Positions 11,380-23,640 of a stretch of 64,000 bases of DNA are shown here, one piece after another; the stretch's first letter is position 1; the number at the start of each line of letters is the position of its first letter. The stretch is from Linyphia triangularis. Its lineage: Eukaryota; Arthropoda; Arachnida; Araneae; Linyphiidae. Where the stretch lies: positions 33,647,424 to 33,711,423 of the forward strand of contig OZ021733.1 in NCBI GenBank assembly GCA_963978545.1. Reading direction: 5' to 3'. Below the pieces are notes generated by a model. It was given only the letters and a program-made list of their open reading frames with translations, did no database searches and was not told the origin of the DNA. Position numbers and translations under genes: made by a program.

Positions 11380-12680
11380 GCTTTGCCATAAAAACGAATT
11401 TTTGAGAGGAGGAGGGCATAAAGAGATTCTTGGAAAACACTGTCCAATCCCCTCCTACCCAAACAGATTTAGAAAAAAAAATTGTAGAAAATGTATAATA
11501 ATGTATATGAATTATAAATATACTTTCTTTACTTATTTTGAAATGAAATAAATTGGGAATTACGTATCTTAAGTTTCATTTTGAGAATTAATTGCCTAAA
11601 TACTTTAAATAGTATGTATACAAAGATTCAGAAATATGTTAAGGCATTATAAATATAGACTTTGTTAAATATCGAATTTTTTAAATAATGAGTAGGAAAC
11701 TTAAAATTGGTAAAATTCATCTAATTTGTCTCTTTCTTTTTTACCAACCCGATAGTTAACAATTAAAGGATAATAATATGACGGTATGTAGCTTTGCCAC
11801 AAAAAATGCAGTTTTGCCACAAGAACAGATTCCTGAGATGAGGAGGGCATAAAGAGCTTCGACACTGTCCAACCCTCTCCTACCCAAACAGATTTAGAAA
11901 AAAATAGTAAAAAAAATTATGAATATTTTCTATGCAAGAAGTGTTGTGTTTTTTTTTTCATAATTCATATAATTACAGTAATGAATTATAAATATACATT
12001 CTTTGCATTTTTTTAAATGAATTAAATTGGGAATTACGTATCTTAAGTTTTATTGCAGTTCATTTTGAGAATTAATTGCCTAAATACTTTAAATAAGAGG
12101 TACACAAAAATTTAGAAATATGTTAAGGAATTCTAAATATAGACTTTGTTAAATATCGAATTTATTAAATAACGAGTAGGAAACTTAAAATTGGCAGAAC
12201 TCATCTAATTTGTCTCTCTCTTTTTTCCCAACCCGATAGTTAACAATTAAAGGATAATAATATAAAGGTATATAGCTTTGCCTCAAAAAATGCAGCTTTG
12301 CCACAAGAACAGATTCCTGAGAAGAGGAGGGCATAAAGTGCTTCTTTAAAAACACTGTCCAACTCTCTCCTACCCAAACAGATTTAGAAAAAAAATGGTA
12401 AAAAATGTACGAATATTTTCTATGCAAGAAGTGTTGTGTTTTTATTCATAATTCATATAATTACAGCAATGAATTATAAATATGCATTCTTTGCATTTTT
12501 TTAAATGAATTAAATTGGAAATTACATATCTTAAGTTTTATTGCAGTTCATTTTAAGAATTAATTGCCTAAATACTTTAAATAAGAAGTATACAAAGATT
12601 CAGAAATATGTTAAGGAATTCTAAATATAGACTTTGCTAAATATCCAATTTATTAAATAATATGTAGGAAGCTTAAAATG
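11380..12680 (+). repeat. local ~430-485-bp tandem triplication inside the array
   Basis: Three close copies share CAGATTCCTGAG, GAGGAGGGCATAAAG, ACACTGTCCAA, CTACCCAAACAGATTTAG and, further on, ACTTAAAATTGG. The starts of the TTTGCCA...GAGGAGGGCATAAAG block are near 11383, 11812 and 12296. Weaker single counterparts occur at about 9040, 13150 and 16530, so this block is one part of the standard monomer that has been amplified again here. The minus-strand ORFs in these copies are paralogous chance frames. Confidence 0.8.
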
Positions 12681-12681
12681 G

Positions 12682-12699
12682 TCTCTCTCTCTCTCTCTC
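12682..12699. repeat. (TC)9 microsatellite
   Basis: Perfect run of TC dinucleotides within an array monomer. Confidence 0.9.
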
Positions 12700-14573
12700 G
12701 CCCTTGATTTCTTTTTTAAAAAGCGTAGTTTATGTATCGTGTACTGGATCTTGAGAAACGGTGCAGAAACTATTCAAGATGCAATTATGAAAGGCTGCTT
12801 TTGTGTGGGAATGGTTATGGTCTTAGATTTCATTAAATCTCTGAGTTCATTATCATTCCATCACAATGATAGTGCCTACAACTGGAATGATTTCACTTGC
12901 TGTTATGATTCTATTTTTTACGAAGAAATTTTCAGGTAATAAGTATGTTTCTATGTTACTCAATTCCTGTTTCACAAAAAAGAAATATTGGCAAAAATAC
13001 TTGACTGAGCTTGAAAGAACTGCTCAATGATCTTTTCTATCCAGTCACTATTTGAATAACTATATTTTTGTCAATTGATGATTCTGTTAAACAACTTTGC
13101 AAATCTTAAATTCCACAGTTGTTTTTTTATTCTAACCACTTCTACATTTTTTTTAAATTGGTAAAAAAAAAGTGTAGGAATATTTTCTATACAAGAAGTG
13201 TTATGAATTCATTCATATTTCATATATGTATGGGAATGAATAATAAATATATATTCTCTTCTTATTTTGAAAGGAATTAAACTTGGTAATTGCATATCTT
13301 AAGCTTTATAGCAGTTAATTTTGAGAATAATGATTCAATAAATGTCTTGCATGGTTTAAATAAAAGTATATCAGGATTTGGAAATAGGGCAAGGTATTCT
13401 AAATATATACTTAATTAAATATGTGTTAAATTGTGTTTGGGAAGTTCTTGGGAAGGTTAACTCACTGAATGCCTGAAGAGGCATAGATTTATATTGTCGC
13501 AATCTCACATCTTAGTCGGAGATTAGTCATCTGCTGCTTTGTAAAGGATTTTCAGAAGATCTTGTAAAAGAAAATAATTATATATATTTTTTATTATGAA
13601 TCGTTATATCTTGAAAAGCTTCAACAGAAATTATTATGATAATAAGAATATATACTTAAACATTTGAATGATAGCATGTACCTTTGTATGTGTAAAATTA
13701 GACACTATCATATATTTTAGAGCTAATTAAAAATCACGTGTGACTATTTATTTTAAATTAAACATGATAACCCGTATATTTCTATCTTTTCTAAATGCAT
13801 AACTTGTTAATACTCTGGTAAGATATCTATAAAATATATTTTTGTAACTATTAATAATGTTTAAAATCTGTATTAAATCAAACTGCAATTATCTTTCAAT
13901 TGAATGGATTTTGTAATTTTGAATAATAATATTTTATTCCTATAGATTACATCACTAAAGAGCCTAGTTTATTTTTTGCTGATTCGACCTTATGAAACGG
14001 CGGAGAAACTATTCTAAGATGCAATTCTGAAAGGCTATTTATGTAATGGAACTTTCATGGTTTTGGATTTTATTTAAATGCCCAAAATCATAATCGGTCC
14101 AACACAAAAGTAGTTTGTACAACTAGGTTAAATTCAGTTGCTGTATAAATTTTAATTAATTTTTTTTGTGTAAAAAAATGGTCCAAATATGCAAGTTTTT
14201 TATGCAGAAAGTGGTATGTATTAATTTGTCCACTGAATGCTACAAATAGATAAGTCACGTATATTAACATTGCAGTTATCTAGTTGTAGTATTATGGAAA
14301 TGACTTTTTTCTATTTTTATGGTAAAGTATGATAAATATATACTATATGTATGTTTTCAAATGAACTTGCCGGTAACTTCTTATTTATGGTCTGTATTTC
14401 CTTTTGAGGTTTAAAGGTTCTACATAGTTTATTTACAAGGGAAACCATATTACTGAAATAGGTCCCTACATTCTAAATATGATATTTATTAAATCATAAG
14501 TACAACATATTTATTTGTCATAATTGTTTATTTTGTCTCTGAAAAGATAGTTAAATATACTACTTACGAAAAT

Positions 14574-14754
14574 GCCGACCAAACGGTATAGTGGTTAGCG
14601 TGCTAGCTTCTAGACTGCGAGGTTGCGGGTTCGAGTCCCGTGTAAGGCATGAGTGTTTGTAAATGTATGTTGGCTTGTCAAATGACGAATGTTTCGGCGC
14701 ATTATAGCCCTCATGTTGCTGACGGTGCCAGATAATCTGAAAACAACCAACCAA
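14574..14754 (+). mobile_element. tRNA-derived SINE, family A
   Basis: The head GCCGACCAAACGG, a box-A-like TATAGTGGTTAGCG, a box-B GGTTCGAGTCCCG, a body with CGGCGCATTATAGCCCT, and a tail AACAACCAACCAA define the family (ten copies in this window). The left flank is the type-B monomer. The right flank is a different part of the monomer and there is no target duplication, so a rearrangement breakpoint lies at the SINE 3' end. It shares a derived GGTGCCAG with the copy at 28520 (others have GGCGCCAG). Confidence 0.9.
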
Positions 14755-16449
14755 ATATGTAATTTATTGAATAATGGGTAGAAATCTTAAATTTGACAGA
14801 ATTCATTTAATTCGTCTTTAAAAATTATAACTAAATAATTTAATACCATATGATATGTCTGTAAATGGACAAATAATTTTTTCATTTGTATTTCTCATTT
14901 TCTAACACGAAAGTATACAATTAAGATGTACATGAACGTATGTAAAAATGAGTAAAATAATAAGCTATCTTTTACTTTAACGTTAATAATTAAACACGAG
15001 TTAAATTTTTCTTAATGTTAAACATGATAGCCCATATGTCTCTATGTCTCGTTGATAATAATATAAATTGCTGACCCTACAGTAAAGCAGCTATAAAAAG
15101 TACGATCATCATTTTCAATGTCTCAAAACAATTGAAAAAAAAAATTAAATGTTACTGTAGCAAATTGTAATTATCTTTTGATTTGATACATTTAGTATAT
15201 TTTTCTTGTATGACAACTTGATATCATTACAGATTTCATTTCTAAAAAGTCTAGCACATGGTTTTCTGATTGGACATGGAAAAATAGTGAAGAATTTATT
15301 TCAACATAGAATTCTAAATAGCTATTTTTGTGTTGAGTAGTTTCTGGTCTTAGATTTTATTAAATACCCAAGATCATAATCACTCCAATACAACGATAGT
15401 TTGAGCAGGAATATTCACTTGCTGTTAAAATTTAAATTTCTTTCTAAGATGTCTACAGTCACTATGTAAGTTACTATATTTTTTGACATCTTTTACTCGA
15501 ATAATTATTAGCAATCACATAACTTGTATAACAAATATTAAAATAGTGCACATTCAGGTACTTACTATACCAATTATGATTTATACAAATTTAATTAAGT
15601 GATAGTAGTTTTTCTACATACACATCATAGAAATCTACCTGCCACGTTCAGTGTTATTGCTTTTTTCCTCCTGTTTTAAATTGCATACGATGCCTGAAAG
15701 ATAGCCGGAAAAATATTGTCATCTCTCTATTTGATAGAAATTGTAACTAAATCTTTTATACCAACTTCATATTCCCATAGATTTCCCCACTAGAGAGCTT
15801 GTTTATATTGCTGATTATACCTGGGAACGGTGCAAAAACTATTTCAAGGAACAATTCTAAAAAATTATTTTTGTGTTGGAACTTGTATGGTTTTGGATTT
15901 TATTTAACTACCAAGATCATATTCGTTACAACACAACGCTATTTATTACAACTGAAATGAATTTCCTTGCTATTTAAATTCAATTTTCTACTAAGAAGTT
16001 TTACAGTACTATGTATGTTACTAAGTTGCTCAACCTTTGTTTCGCAATAAAGATACAATTATTAATAATTATATAGCATATATAGTAAATTAAACAATTG
16101 TATATTCATCAAGTACTTATTATACAAACTATTTTGATTAAGGCAAATTAAACCGAGTTATAGTAATTTTCTACACACGCTTCTTGCAAATTTATCAATT
16201 TGCAAATACTAAGCGGCGTCGTATTGATTTCAGTAATATGGCTTTTTTGCCGACTATTATAAACTCCATTCGAAGATTTTGCTTATTGGTAAAAATACAC
16301 GAACGTACAACTCGACGTAACTGGTAGTACACCTTGGAAGTACTACTCAAGAACCCTCTACGCAGCTATAATTTTTTTTTTTAATTATCACTTGACGATA
16401 CTGTTTAACAGCATTGCAGACCATGAGCTCACGATGTGTTTTGAAACTT

Positions 16450-16505
16450 AATAGACGCATATAGTCTAATTTAATGTAATAGACGCATGTAGTCTAATTT
16501 AATGA
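16450..16505. repeat. 28-bp direct duplication
   Basis: AATAGACGCATATAGTCTAA and AATAGACGCATGTAGTCTAA head two adjacent 28-bp units differing by one internal base plus the last base. Confidence 0.9.
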
Positions 16506-18612
16506 ATGTGGCCGGAAGAAATGCAGCTATGACGAAAAAGCCGATTCCTGATAGGAAGAGGAAGTTAAGATCTGTTTGAAACACACAGTAATTGTCTTAT
16601 TTCAACACCATGTATACAAGTCATCTAAAAAAATTAGCAACAAAATTTACGAATACCTTCTATGCAATAAATGTTGTGTATTCATTTATAGTTCTTATTC
16701 TTACGATAACAAATGATAAAATTATTTGCATTTTTTTTAAATAAATTTGTAATATATATAAAACTTTTGAACAATTCTTCATTTTATTAACATGGTTTAA
16801 ATATGAAAAGTGGTAATTGAACGATGAAATATGTCAATGCAATTTCAATATGGAATTTCCTAAATAAGCAATTTATTAAATAATAAGTAGGAAGCTTAAA
16901 TTTCGCAAAATTTATTTATTTCGCATTTAAAATGAGGAACAATTAATAACTTAATACACTATGTTTGAAATGGAGAAAATAGTTTTTATTTGTATTTCTT
17001 TCTTTTTTACATAAGATGAATTTTACAGTTTACTACCCTTAGCATAAGTTTTCGTTTTAGTAAGGGGTAGGCTCCGGAAACTAGTATTTGAGATTACTGC
17101 TCAGGTACTTGATGAGATTGACATCCAGAGACTGAACAACAAATAAGACGTGAATATACATTACCGCACCTCCAGAGATTAAAAGGTAATCTGTTGATAT
17201 TTTTTTTTTTCGGAGTATAGTAATTGTATTGTTAAAGCTTGTTTTTTTTATGCTTGCGTATTTGCTGATTTGTAAAGAATTGTTAAAAATTCTTGGAAAA
17301 AATCATTTAATATTTTTTTAATTATTCATTGAAAAATTAACACAAAACAAATTCTGTATGGTATAAAAAATCATTACAAGTAATATCCTACAATTAAAGT
17401 ATGAAAACATGTAGGTTTAAAAAAGTCAACTATCTTGCACTTTAACACTTTACCGTTAAAAATTAATCTCGAGTTAAATTTGTCTTAATGTTAAGCATGC
17501 AACCCATATGTCTCTATATCTCTTTCTCAATAGTATAAATTGCTGAGCCTTGTGTAATATATCTATAAAAAATTGTGTTTCAATGCCTTAAATTAATTGA
17601 AAAATATTAAAAAAAAATTACGGAACCAAATTGTAATTATCTTTCGATTTTAATTATTTTTCCTTTTAACTTTGTAAAACAACTTCATCTCCTTATAGAT
17701 TTCATAACTAGAAAGCCAGGTTCGTATTTTTCTGATTGGACCTCGGAAAATAGTGCAAAAGCTACTTCAAGATGGAATCCTAAAAAGTTATTTTTGTACA
17801 GGATAGGTTTTGGTTTTGGATTTTATTAAATATTCAAGATCATAAGCTCTCCTATACAACGATAGTTCATGCCACTGAGGAGAATTTGCTTCCTGTTAAA
17901 ATACAATTTCTTATTGAGAAGTTTCAAGTTATTATGTAAGTTATTACATTTCTAAACATCTTTTAACAGAAATATTATTAGCATTCATGTGGCATATGTG
18001 ACAGATACTACAATAATACATATTCATCTACTTATTACATCAGTTATGATTTAGGCAAATTTATTAAAGCGATAGTAATTTTTCTAAACATACCTGCCAT
18101 GTTCAGTGTTATTGTTGTTTTATCTGCTGTTTTAGATTGCATTTGACGCCAGTATGATATAGAAAAATAATATCGTAACTTTTAACGTATTAAATCAACT
18201 GATAAACGATTAAAAATATGTACTAAACTAAATTGTAATCGATTTGATAGAAAATGTAATTAAATACTGTATATGATCATCAAATCTGTTTAATATTTGA
18301 TTCTTTCTTCTTGGAAAAAAATAATTTAATATTTTTTTAATGATTCCTTGGAAAAGTACAACAAAACAAATTCTGATAAGAAAGTATACTATTTATTATG
18401 AGTAACATTTTTCTTAATGTTAATCATGACCTTTTTACTTAAGACTGCAATGTTTTAAATTATTGTCTAACGTGTGTTTTTCGTCTGTTGGGAATGTCCA
18501 TAAATATACAGGTGACCTATGATGCCAAATCTTTTGTAATCTTATTATGATTTCGAACACAATTTGATTGCATTGTGTTTTTTTTCATGGCGTAAAAAGC
18601 ACTAAAATGTCA

Positions 18613-18777
18613 AATGCCCACCTGATGGCTGTGTGGTTAGCACTCTGGTTTCGATTGTCAAAGGTGCCGGGTGTTCGTTGTGGTTCGGAATCCACCTTAA
18701 GCTGTGAGTCCCAGCCTGATTAGCCGGCATTGTACATAAAAAGAGATTGTTGAGCGTACAAACCAACCAACCAAAGC
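18613..18777 (+). mobile_element. tRNA-derived SINE, family B, lacking box B
   Basis: The family B head CCACCTGATGGCTGTG and box-A-like GGTTAGC are present. The copy jumps from GGTGCCGGG straight to TGTTCGTTGTGG, losing about 24 bp that in other copies hold GGTTCGAATCCCG. The body CTTAAGCTGTGAGTCC and tail AAACCAACCAACCAAA are intact. AAAATGTCA at 18604-18612 is repeated at 18778-18786, a target duplication. Without box B it should not be transcribed by Pol III. Confidence 0.88.
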
Positions 18778-18824
18778 AAAATGTCATAACATTTAAACTA
18801 TTATACTTGTTCCAATTTCAATGG

Positions 18825-18963
18825 GTCCACCTGATGGCTGTAAGGTTAGCGCTCTGGCTTCACATGCCAAAGGTGCCGAGTTCGAATCCCGGATTAGGCA
18901 TGGATGTTCGTTGTGGTTCGGAATCCACGTTAAGCTGTAGGTCCCGGCCTGATTAGCGTTGTT
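18825..18963 (+). mobile_element. SINE family B, 3'-truncated
   Basis: This copy, with the same head-to-body order as the others, lies 47 bp after the preceding family B element and keeps box B (GAGTTCGAATCCCGG). It stops shortly after CCTGATTAGCG, without the (AACC)n tail. No target duplication is visible. Confidence 0.85.
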
Positions 18964-19549
18964 ATCTCTTATAAAAGACCCTTTCTACAGAACTAATTAT
19001 GATACAAAGGTATACAATTAAAGGATGATACCATGTAACTATATAAGTTCATGCAAAATGAGAAACTATTCTGCACTTCAAGAGTAATGAATATTCAGGA
19101 GTAATCTCTTACTTTTGAAAAAGAAAATAATTAAATGTTTTTTCTAATTAGGAGTCATTATAACTTGGATAGGTGCCAGAGAACCCATTTTAGCACCAAT
19201 GGCTACAATTAAGGATAATAACATGTATCTAGGTAGGAGAATAAAAAATGAAAAGCTATCTTGCTCTAACAGTGATTAAAAATCACGAGAAATATTTTAT
19301 TTAAAATGAAGCCTGACAACTTATATGTCTCTACTATACATTACTTACTGCATAAATCATTGACCCTGAAATATATCGATTAAAGTATTATTGTAAATTT
19401 TAATACATTAAACAAATAGATAAGTGTTTAGAAATATGTATTGAACCAAACTGTAACGAACTTTCAATTTGATACATTTTGTCGTTTAGTCTTGTATAAC
19501 GAGTTTATTCTCTTTTAGATTTCCTCACTAAAAAGTCTTAGTATAGGTT

Positions 19550-19731
19550 TGCCGACCAAACGGTATAGTGGTTAGCGTGCTAGCTTCTAGACCGAGAGGT
19601 TGCGGTTTCGAGTCCCGTGTAAGGCATGGGTGTTTGTAAATGTATGTTGGCTTGTCAAATGATGAATGTTTCGGCGCATTACAGCCCTCGTGTTGCTAAC
19701 GGCGCCAGATGATCTGAAAACAACCAACCAA
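19550..19731 (+). mobile_element. SINE family A with 13-bp target duplication
   Basis: Full-length copy flanked by CTTAGTATAGGTT at 19537-19549 and 19732-19744. It inserted just inside the left edge of the ninth exon-like core, splitting the ATTTCCTCACTAAAAAG segment from the rest. Confidence 0.93.
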
Positions 19732-19974
19732 CTTAGTATAGGTTTAGCTGATTGCATCTAAGGAAAAGGTGCAGAAACTATTTCGATGATCTTCTGAAAA
19801 GCAACTTTTGTGTTGGAATAACTACTGTTTTGGATTTTATTGAATGTCCAAGATCATAATAATTTCAACACAATGATAGTTCTTACAAATGAAATGATTT
19901 CATTTGCTGTGAAAATTAAATTTCTTACCAAGCAGTTTATAGGTAGGTACTATGTATGCCACAATGTTTCTCAA

Positions 19975-20302
19975 CCCATTAGAGGTAGCACAGTAGCATT
20001 AGCTACCGACGGAAACAGGGTTTCTGGAAGATTGGCTAATCCTGACTGAAACTCGAGCATCGTTCCAAAATACACGATATTTTTTTTAAATAGATATGCC
20101 AATAACGTCATAAAATATATTCTCCTTATTTTCTGTAAAGTAAAATATTTCAATTTCAAAACTGTGTGTCAGCAATTCAAAACTTTCAGCATATTTTTAT
20201 CCAACATTGACCAATATCTGTAACAACGGCCGATATACAACATTCCTAATTGAGATTGGCCGATGTCGAGTGTTGTTGGCCAGTGTTGTTGAGATACTGG
20301 GG
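19975..20302. mobile_element. TIR element family C, copy 1 (MITE-like)
   Basis: This 328-bp element has two relatives, at 43255 and 44757. Shared features are GTAGCACAG near the left end, a CGAGCATCGTTCCAAAATA block about 70 bp in, an A/T-rich centre, and a right end close to GGCCAGTGTTGTTGAGATAC. The two ends are imperfect inverted repeats (consensus CCCCAGTAGCACA... in each direction). It interrupts the array monomer between TTTCTCAACC and TTCTTATCCGAAAAAG. There is no ORF beyond chance. The superfamily cannot be assigned because the target duplication is unclear. Confidence 0.75.
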
Positions 20303-20467
20303 TTCTTATCCGAAAAAGAAACTTTTATCAATTATGCTCGTGTATTAAGTATGACAAATACACATTCGTCAACAACTTATTACACAAACCATTTTGATCA
20401 AGACAAATTTAATACTGTGAAAGAAATTTTCCTACATACCGTACACAAAACTACCCATCCGCAAACT

Positions 20468-20617
20468 TGCTGGCTTCTAGACCGCGAGGTTTCGGGTTCG
20501 AGTCCCATGTTAGGCATGGGTGTTTGTAAATGTATGTTGGCTTGTCTAATGACGAAAGTTTCGGCGCATTATAGCCCTCGTGTTGCTGACGGCGCCAGAT
20601 AATCTGAATACAACCAA
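20468..20617 (+). mobile_element. 5'-truncated SINE family A
   Basis: It starts within the head at TGCTGGCTTCTAGACC and runs to the AACCAA tail. Flanks CCCATCCGCAAACT (20454-20467) and CCCATCCTCAAACT (20618-20631) form a 14-bp target duplication with one mismatch. A truncated 5' end with a target duplication is the signature of target-primed reverse transcription. It lacks box A. Confidence 0.92.
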
Positions 20618-20700
20618 CCCATCCTCAAACTCTGTGTAGCGTTCTACAACATTCAGTTAAATAGTTTTAGTCTGCTGTTACAGATTCCTGAAAAAAAGAG

Positions 20701-20879
20701 TTGGTTGGTTTGTACGCTCAACGACCTATTTTTATGCACAATAACGGCTAATCAGGCTGAGACCAAGAGCTTAAGGTGGATTCTGAACCTCAACGCAGAT
20801 CCATGCCTAACCCTGGATTCGAACCCGGAACCTTTGGCATGCTAGGCCAGAACGCTAACCCCACAGCCATCAGATGGGC
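20701..20879 (-). mobile_element. SINE family B, complete, minus strand
   Basis: Reads from TTGGTTGGTTTGTACGCTC (reverse of the tail) through GGATTCGAACCC (reverse box B) to CCATCAGATGGGC (reverse head). Flanks CCTGAAAAAAAGAG and CCTGAAAAGC suggest a target duplication with A-run length change. It is immediately followed by array sequence. Confidence 0.9.
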
Positions 20880-20945
20880 CCTGAAAAGCTCATTGGAGGA
20901 GCTTATTGAAAGACAGTTAAGCAGTAATTTTTTTATTCTAACTCT

Positions 20946-20959
20946 CCCCCCCCCCCCCC
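20946..20959. repeat. poly-C tract (14 bases)
   Basis: Uninterrupted C run, unusual in this AT-rich sequence; slippage-prone. Confidence 0.95.
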
Positions 20960-21785
20960 ACTCATGCACCCAAAAGTTGTTTTTTTAAATTGGTCAAATA
21001 TATTTTCTATGAAAAAAGTGTTATGTATTGATTTATAAGTCTTATACTTATTGAAACGATTGATTAATATAGATATATTCTCTATATATTTTGAAATAAA
21101 TTAAATTTGGCAGTTACGTAACGAATCTTAGGCATTATTGCTGTTGATTTGGAGAGTTTATTGCCAAAATAATAGATAATAAACTATACAGCAGTTTTTC
21201 ACTTTTGGAATTAAATGTCTTTACATGGTTTAAATAGGAGGTTTATAAGAATTTTGAAATAGGTTTAAACATTCTAATTATACACTTTCTAAAAAAATTC
21301 AATTTAATAAATAATAAGTAGGAAACTTTAATTCAGCTGAATTCATTTAAATTTTTATAATTGTAGCTATTGTTTATTTTGATGTTATATGTTTGTAAAT
21401 GAAAAAATTGTTTAAAATTTGAAATTATCATTTGCCAACACAAAATTATGCATTTAAAGAATAATAGCATATAGATGTGTAAAATGAGAAGCTATCTTGC
21501 ACTTTAACATGAATAATTAATCATGAGTAAAATTTTTATTAATATAAAGTATGACAACCTATATGTGTCTCGATATCTCTTTGCTAATAATAATAATGTC
21601 TGACCCTCTTTTAAGATAGCTATAAAAAGTATTCTTGTTACTTTCAATATCGTAAATCAATTGAAAAGAATTCAATAATTGCAATTGATTAAAATTGTAA
21701 TCATCTGTTGATTTGATAGTTTTCGCATTTCAATCTTGTATAATAACTTGATCTTCTCATGACCAGGAAAAATTGAGCGGAAGTT

Positions 21786-21939
21786 GGTTGGTTGAACTCC
21801 CTGCTGGGAGTGGAAAGGAAGGACTTTGTGAACTAGCACCTGCCTTTGCGTACATATGTGAGAGAACCTACTCTCTGGAAAAGGTTAAGGTAAAACTAAA
21901 AAGAAGAAGGAAAAAAAAAAGAAGAAAAAAGAACTCGGT
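21786..21939 (-). mobile_element. third retroposon with the same (CAAC) tail
   Basis: On the minus strand it ends in GGGAGTTCAACCAACC, sharing the CAACCAAC tail of SINE families A and B, but its body (AGGCAGGTGCTAGTTCAC and so on) is unrelated to them. GCGGAAGTT occurs at 21777-21785 and again at 21940-21948, a plausible 9-bp target duplication. The 5' side is a long pyrimidine tract on the minus strand. It could be a tRNA-less SINE or the 3' end of the partner LINE. The overlapping 122-codon plus-strand ORF is not a gene. Confidence 0.55.
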
Positions 21940-21948
21940 GCGGAAGTT

Positions 21949-22057
21949 CCCTAATAGCACACATCCTCCCAGGGAGGTCCCTAGGAAGTCCCCAGTCATC
22001 CCCGGGACTACGAATGACTTCCCAGGGACCTCCCTGGGAGGATGTGTGCTATTAGGG
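21949..22057. repeat. GC-rich near-perfect hairpin (42-bp arms)
   Basis: Left arm 21949-21990 and right arm 22016-22057 are reverse complements at 41 of 42 positions, around a 25-bp loop. Arms read CCCTAATAGCACACATCC and on through CCCAGGGAGGTCCC. The segment is GC-rich inside AT-rich DNA and replaces part of the tenth monomer. It could be a snap-back MITE; no target duplication is evident. Confidence 0.9.
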
Positions 22058-22539
22058 TTATTTCACGATAAAATTCAAAAAAGCAATTTTTGTATCGGAA
22101 GTGTTATGATTTCGGAATTTATTAAATGTCCAAGATCATAATCTCTCCAATACAAAGGCAGTGTGTGCAGCTGAATCCCTTTGTGTTAGAATTCAATTTT
22201 GTACTAAATATAGTGGGTAAAAAAAGTCTCCGTACGGAAGCCAAAGTTACAAATAAATTAGCATAATTTCTAATCTTTTGCTTCATATCTTCAGTAAATA
22301 CTGAAATATGTTTAATTTGATTCTTTAAAATAAGTTTATAATAAATGTCTGTTTTTACAAAACGCAGGAAGTATTTAAATTGAAATATTTAGGAGATGTT
22401 GCTAAGTGCCATGCAAAAAAAGTTTCCGTACGCCGTATGAAAATTAATTCTGACATCTACCACAAATTTTCAAAACTGAAGTGTATGCAAGTGTCATGAA
22501 GACATTATAGCAGCAATTGTTTAATTTTAGCTTGTTGCT

Positions 22540-23021
22540 GATAGTCTTAAAATGGAGTTCCTAAACCTATTCGTGAGTAGGTGATTCAATTATGAAATGT
22601 TGGATTATCTATGAAAAAAAATTTTGAAATCTTCAATATATTGAAGTCTAGAGTACAATATATTATTGAAAGACACCATGAGCTTCAAACTTTTGAGGAT
22701 AGAGTTTGATCCGGAAGATCTTTAAAGCTAAAACGCTTGCATAAAATAAATATCCTATTGTAACGTGCCGACCAAACGGTATAGTGGTTAGCGTGCTAGC
22801 TTCCAGGCCGCGAGGTTGCGGGTTCGAGTCCCGTGTTGGCATGGGTGTTTGTAAATGTATGTTGGTTTGTCTAATGACGAATGTTTCGGCGCATTATAGC
22901 CCTCGTGTTGCTGACGGCGCCAGATAATCTGAATACAACCAACCTATTGTAACGTTCAAAATAATCCGCGAATAAGTGCACCTCAAGTCGAACATAGCTT
23001 AATTTGATAAAAACATTGAAG
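22540..23021 (+). pseudogene. Tc1 transposase N-terminal relic, left arm
   Basis: Plus-strand counterpart of the right-arm sequence. It holds a helix-turn-helix-like region broken by stops, a GRP-type segment near 22710 (TCCGGAAGATCT), then after the SINE a frame with NNPRISAPQVE near 22955-22990, a typical second helix-turn-helix motif of Tc1 transposases. It has no catalytic part. Confidence 0.55.
22766..22942 (+). mobile_element. SINE family A inside the Tc1 element
   Basis: Full-length copy with TSD CCTATTGTAACG at 22754-22765 and 22943-22954. It interrupts the left Tc1 arm; the right arm lacks it, which shows insertion after the inverted structure formed or independently of it. Confidence 0.93.
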
Positions 23022-23049
23022 ACAAATCTCAATTGACAATTTATGTGCA

Positions 23050-23640
23050 CTGGTTAAGACATTTTACGTTGGAATTTCAGGATACACGTACCTATGATTA
23101 TTTCCTTCTACTTAAATTACCAACAGCATCTGCTCTCATACACCCCCAAACTATAACGCCTCCTTCACCGTGTTTGACAGTTCCACATAAATTATAAGTT
23201 AACCTTTGTTAGTTTCGTTTTCTCCTGACCATAACTCGATTATCTGACCCTTGGATATATAATTTTAATTCATCACTAAAAAAAACTCTGCAAAATCGAT
23301 GCTCTTTTTCTGTGTTATGTACTTAAATAAGGCTTCTCACGGGCTGCAAGTCCATTCAGACCCCCTTTTTTAATAACATTTCTCACCGGTTGAGATGTCA
23401 CTTCAATGTTTTTATCAATTTTTAAGCCATGTGCGACTTAAGGTGCACTTATTCGCTGACTATCTTGAACCATACTATACGATATTTCTTTTATTCAAGC
23501 TTTTTAGCTTCGAAGATTTTCCTGATCAATTTCTATCCTCAAAAGTTATCCTCAAAAGTTGAAAAGGTGACTTTCAATAATATATTGTACTATAGACTTC
23601 AATATTTTAAATATTTCGTCATTTTTTTCATAATTAATCC
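23050..23640 (-). pseudogene. Tc1 transposase relic, right copy
   Basis: Minus-strand translation gives, in order, SANKCTLSRTW-like second helix-turn-helix residues (about 23450-23420), GLNGLAAREKPYL (about 23360-23325), then FFSDELKLYIQGSDNRV (about 23290-23240), and VKHGEGGVIVWG with a following DAVGNL (about 23185-23105). The F-S-D-E block and the GxVIVWG block are standard landmarks of Tc1 transposases. Several stops and frameshifts interrupt it, and the C-terminal third is missing at the junction with the inverted left arm. Confidence 0.72.

Noticed and set aside
12739..12939. Peptide frames like KSYFCVGMVMVLDFIK recurring in many array cores, suggesting a protein family
   Set aside because: The frame is closed by a stop shortly after (CCAAGATCATAA) in nearly every copy, other copies are frameshifted, and the opening side is not conserved in frame.
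14574..14650. tRNA-like box A and box B sequences at the ten SINE-A and most SINE-B heads
   Set aside because: Acceptor and anticodon stems do not pair as in a tRNA, the sequences continue into a fixed body and (AACC) tail, and target duplications flank them; they are SINEs, not tRNA genes.
21773..22141. 122-codon ORF with a K/R-rich middle
   Set aside because: It runs through a minus-strand retroposon, its purine tract, a hairpin and an array core; four unrelated pieces cannot be one gene.
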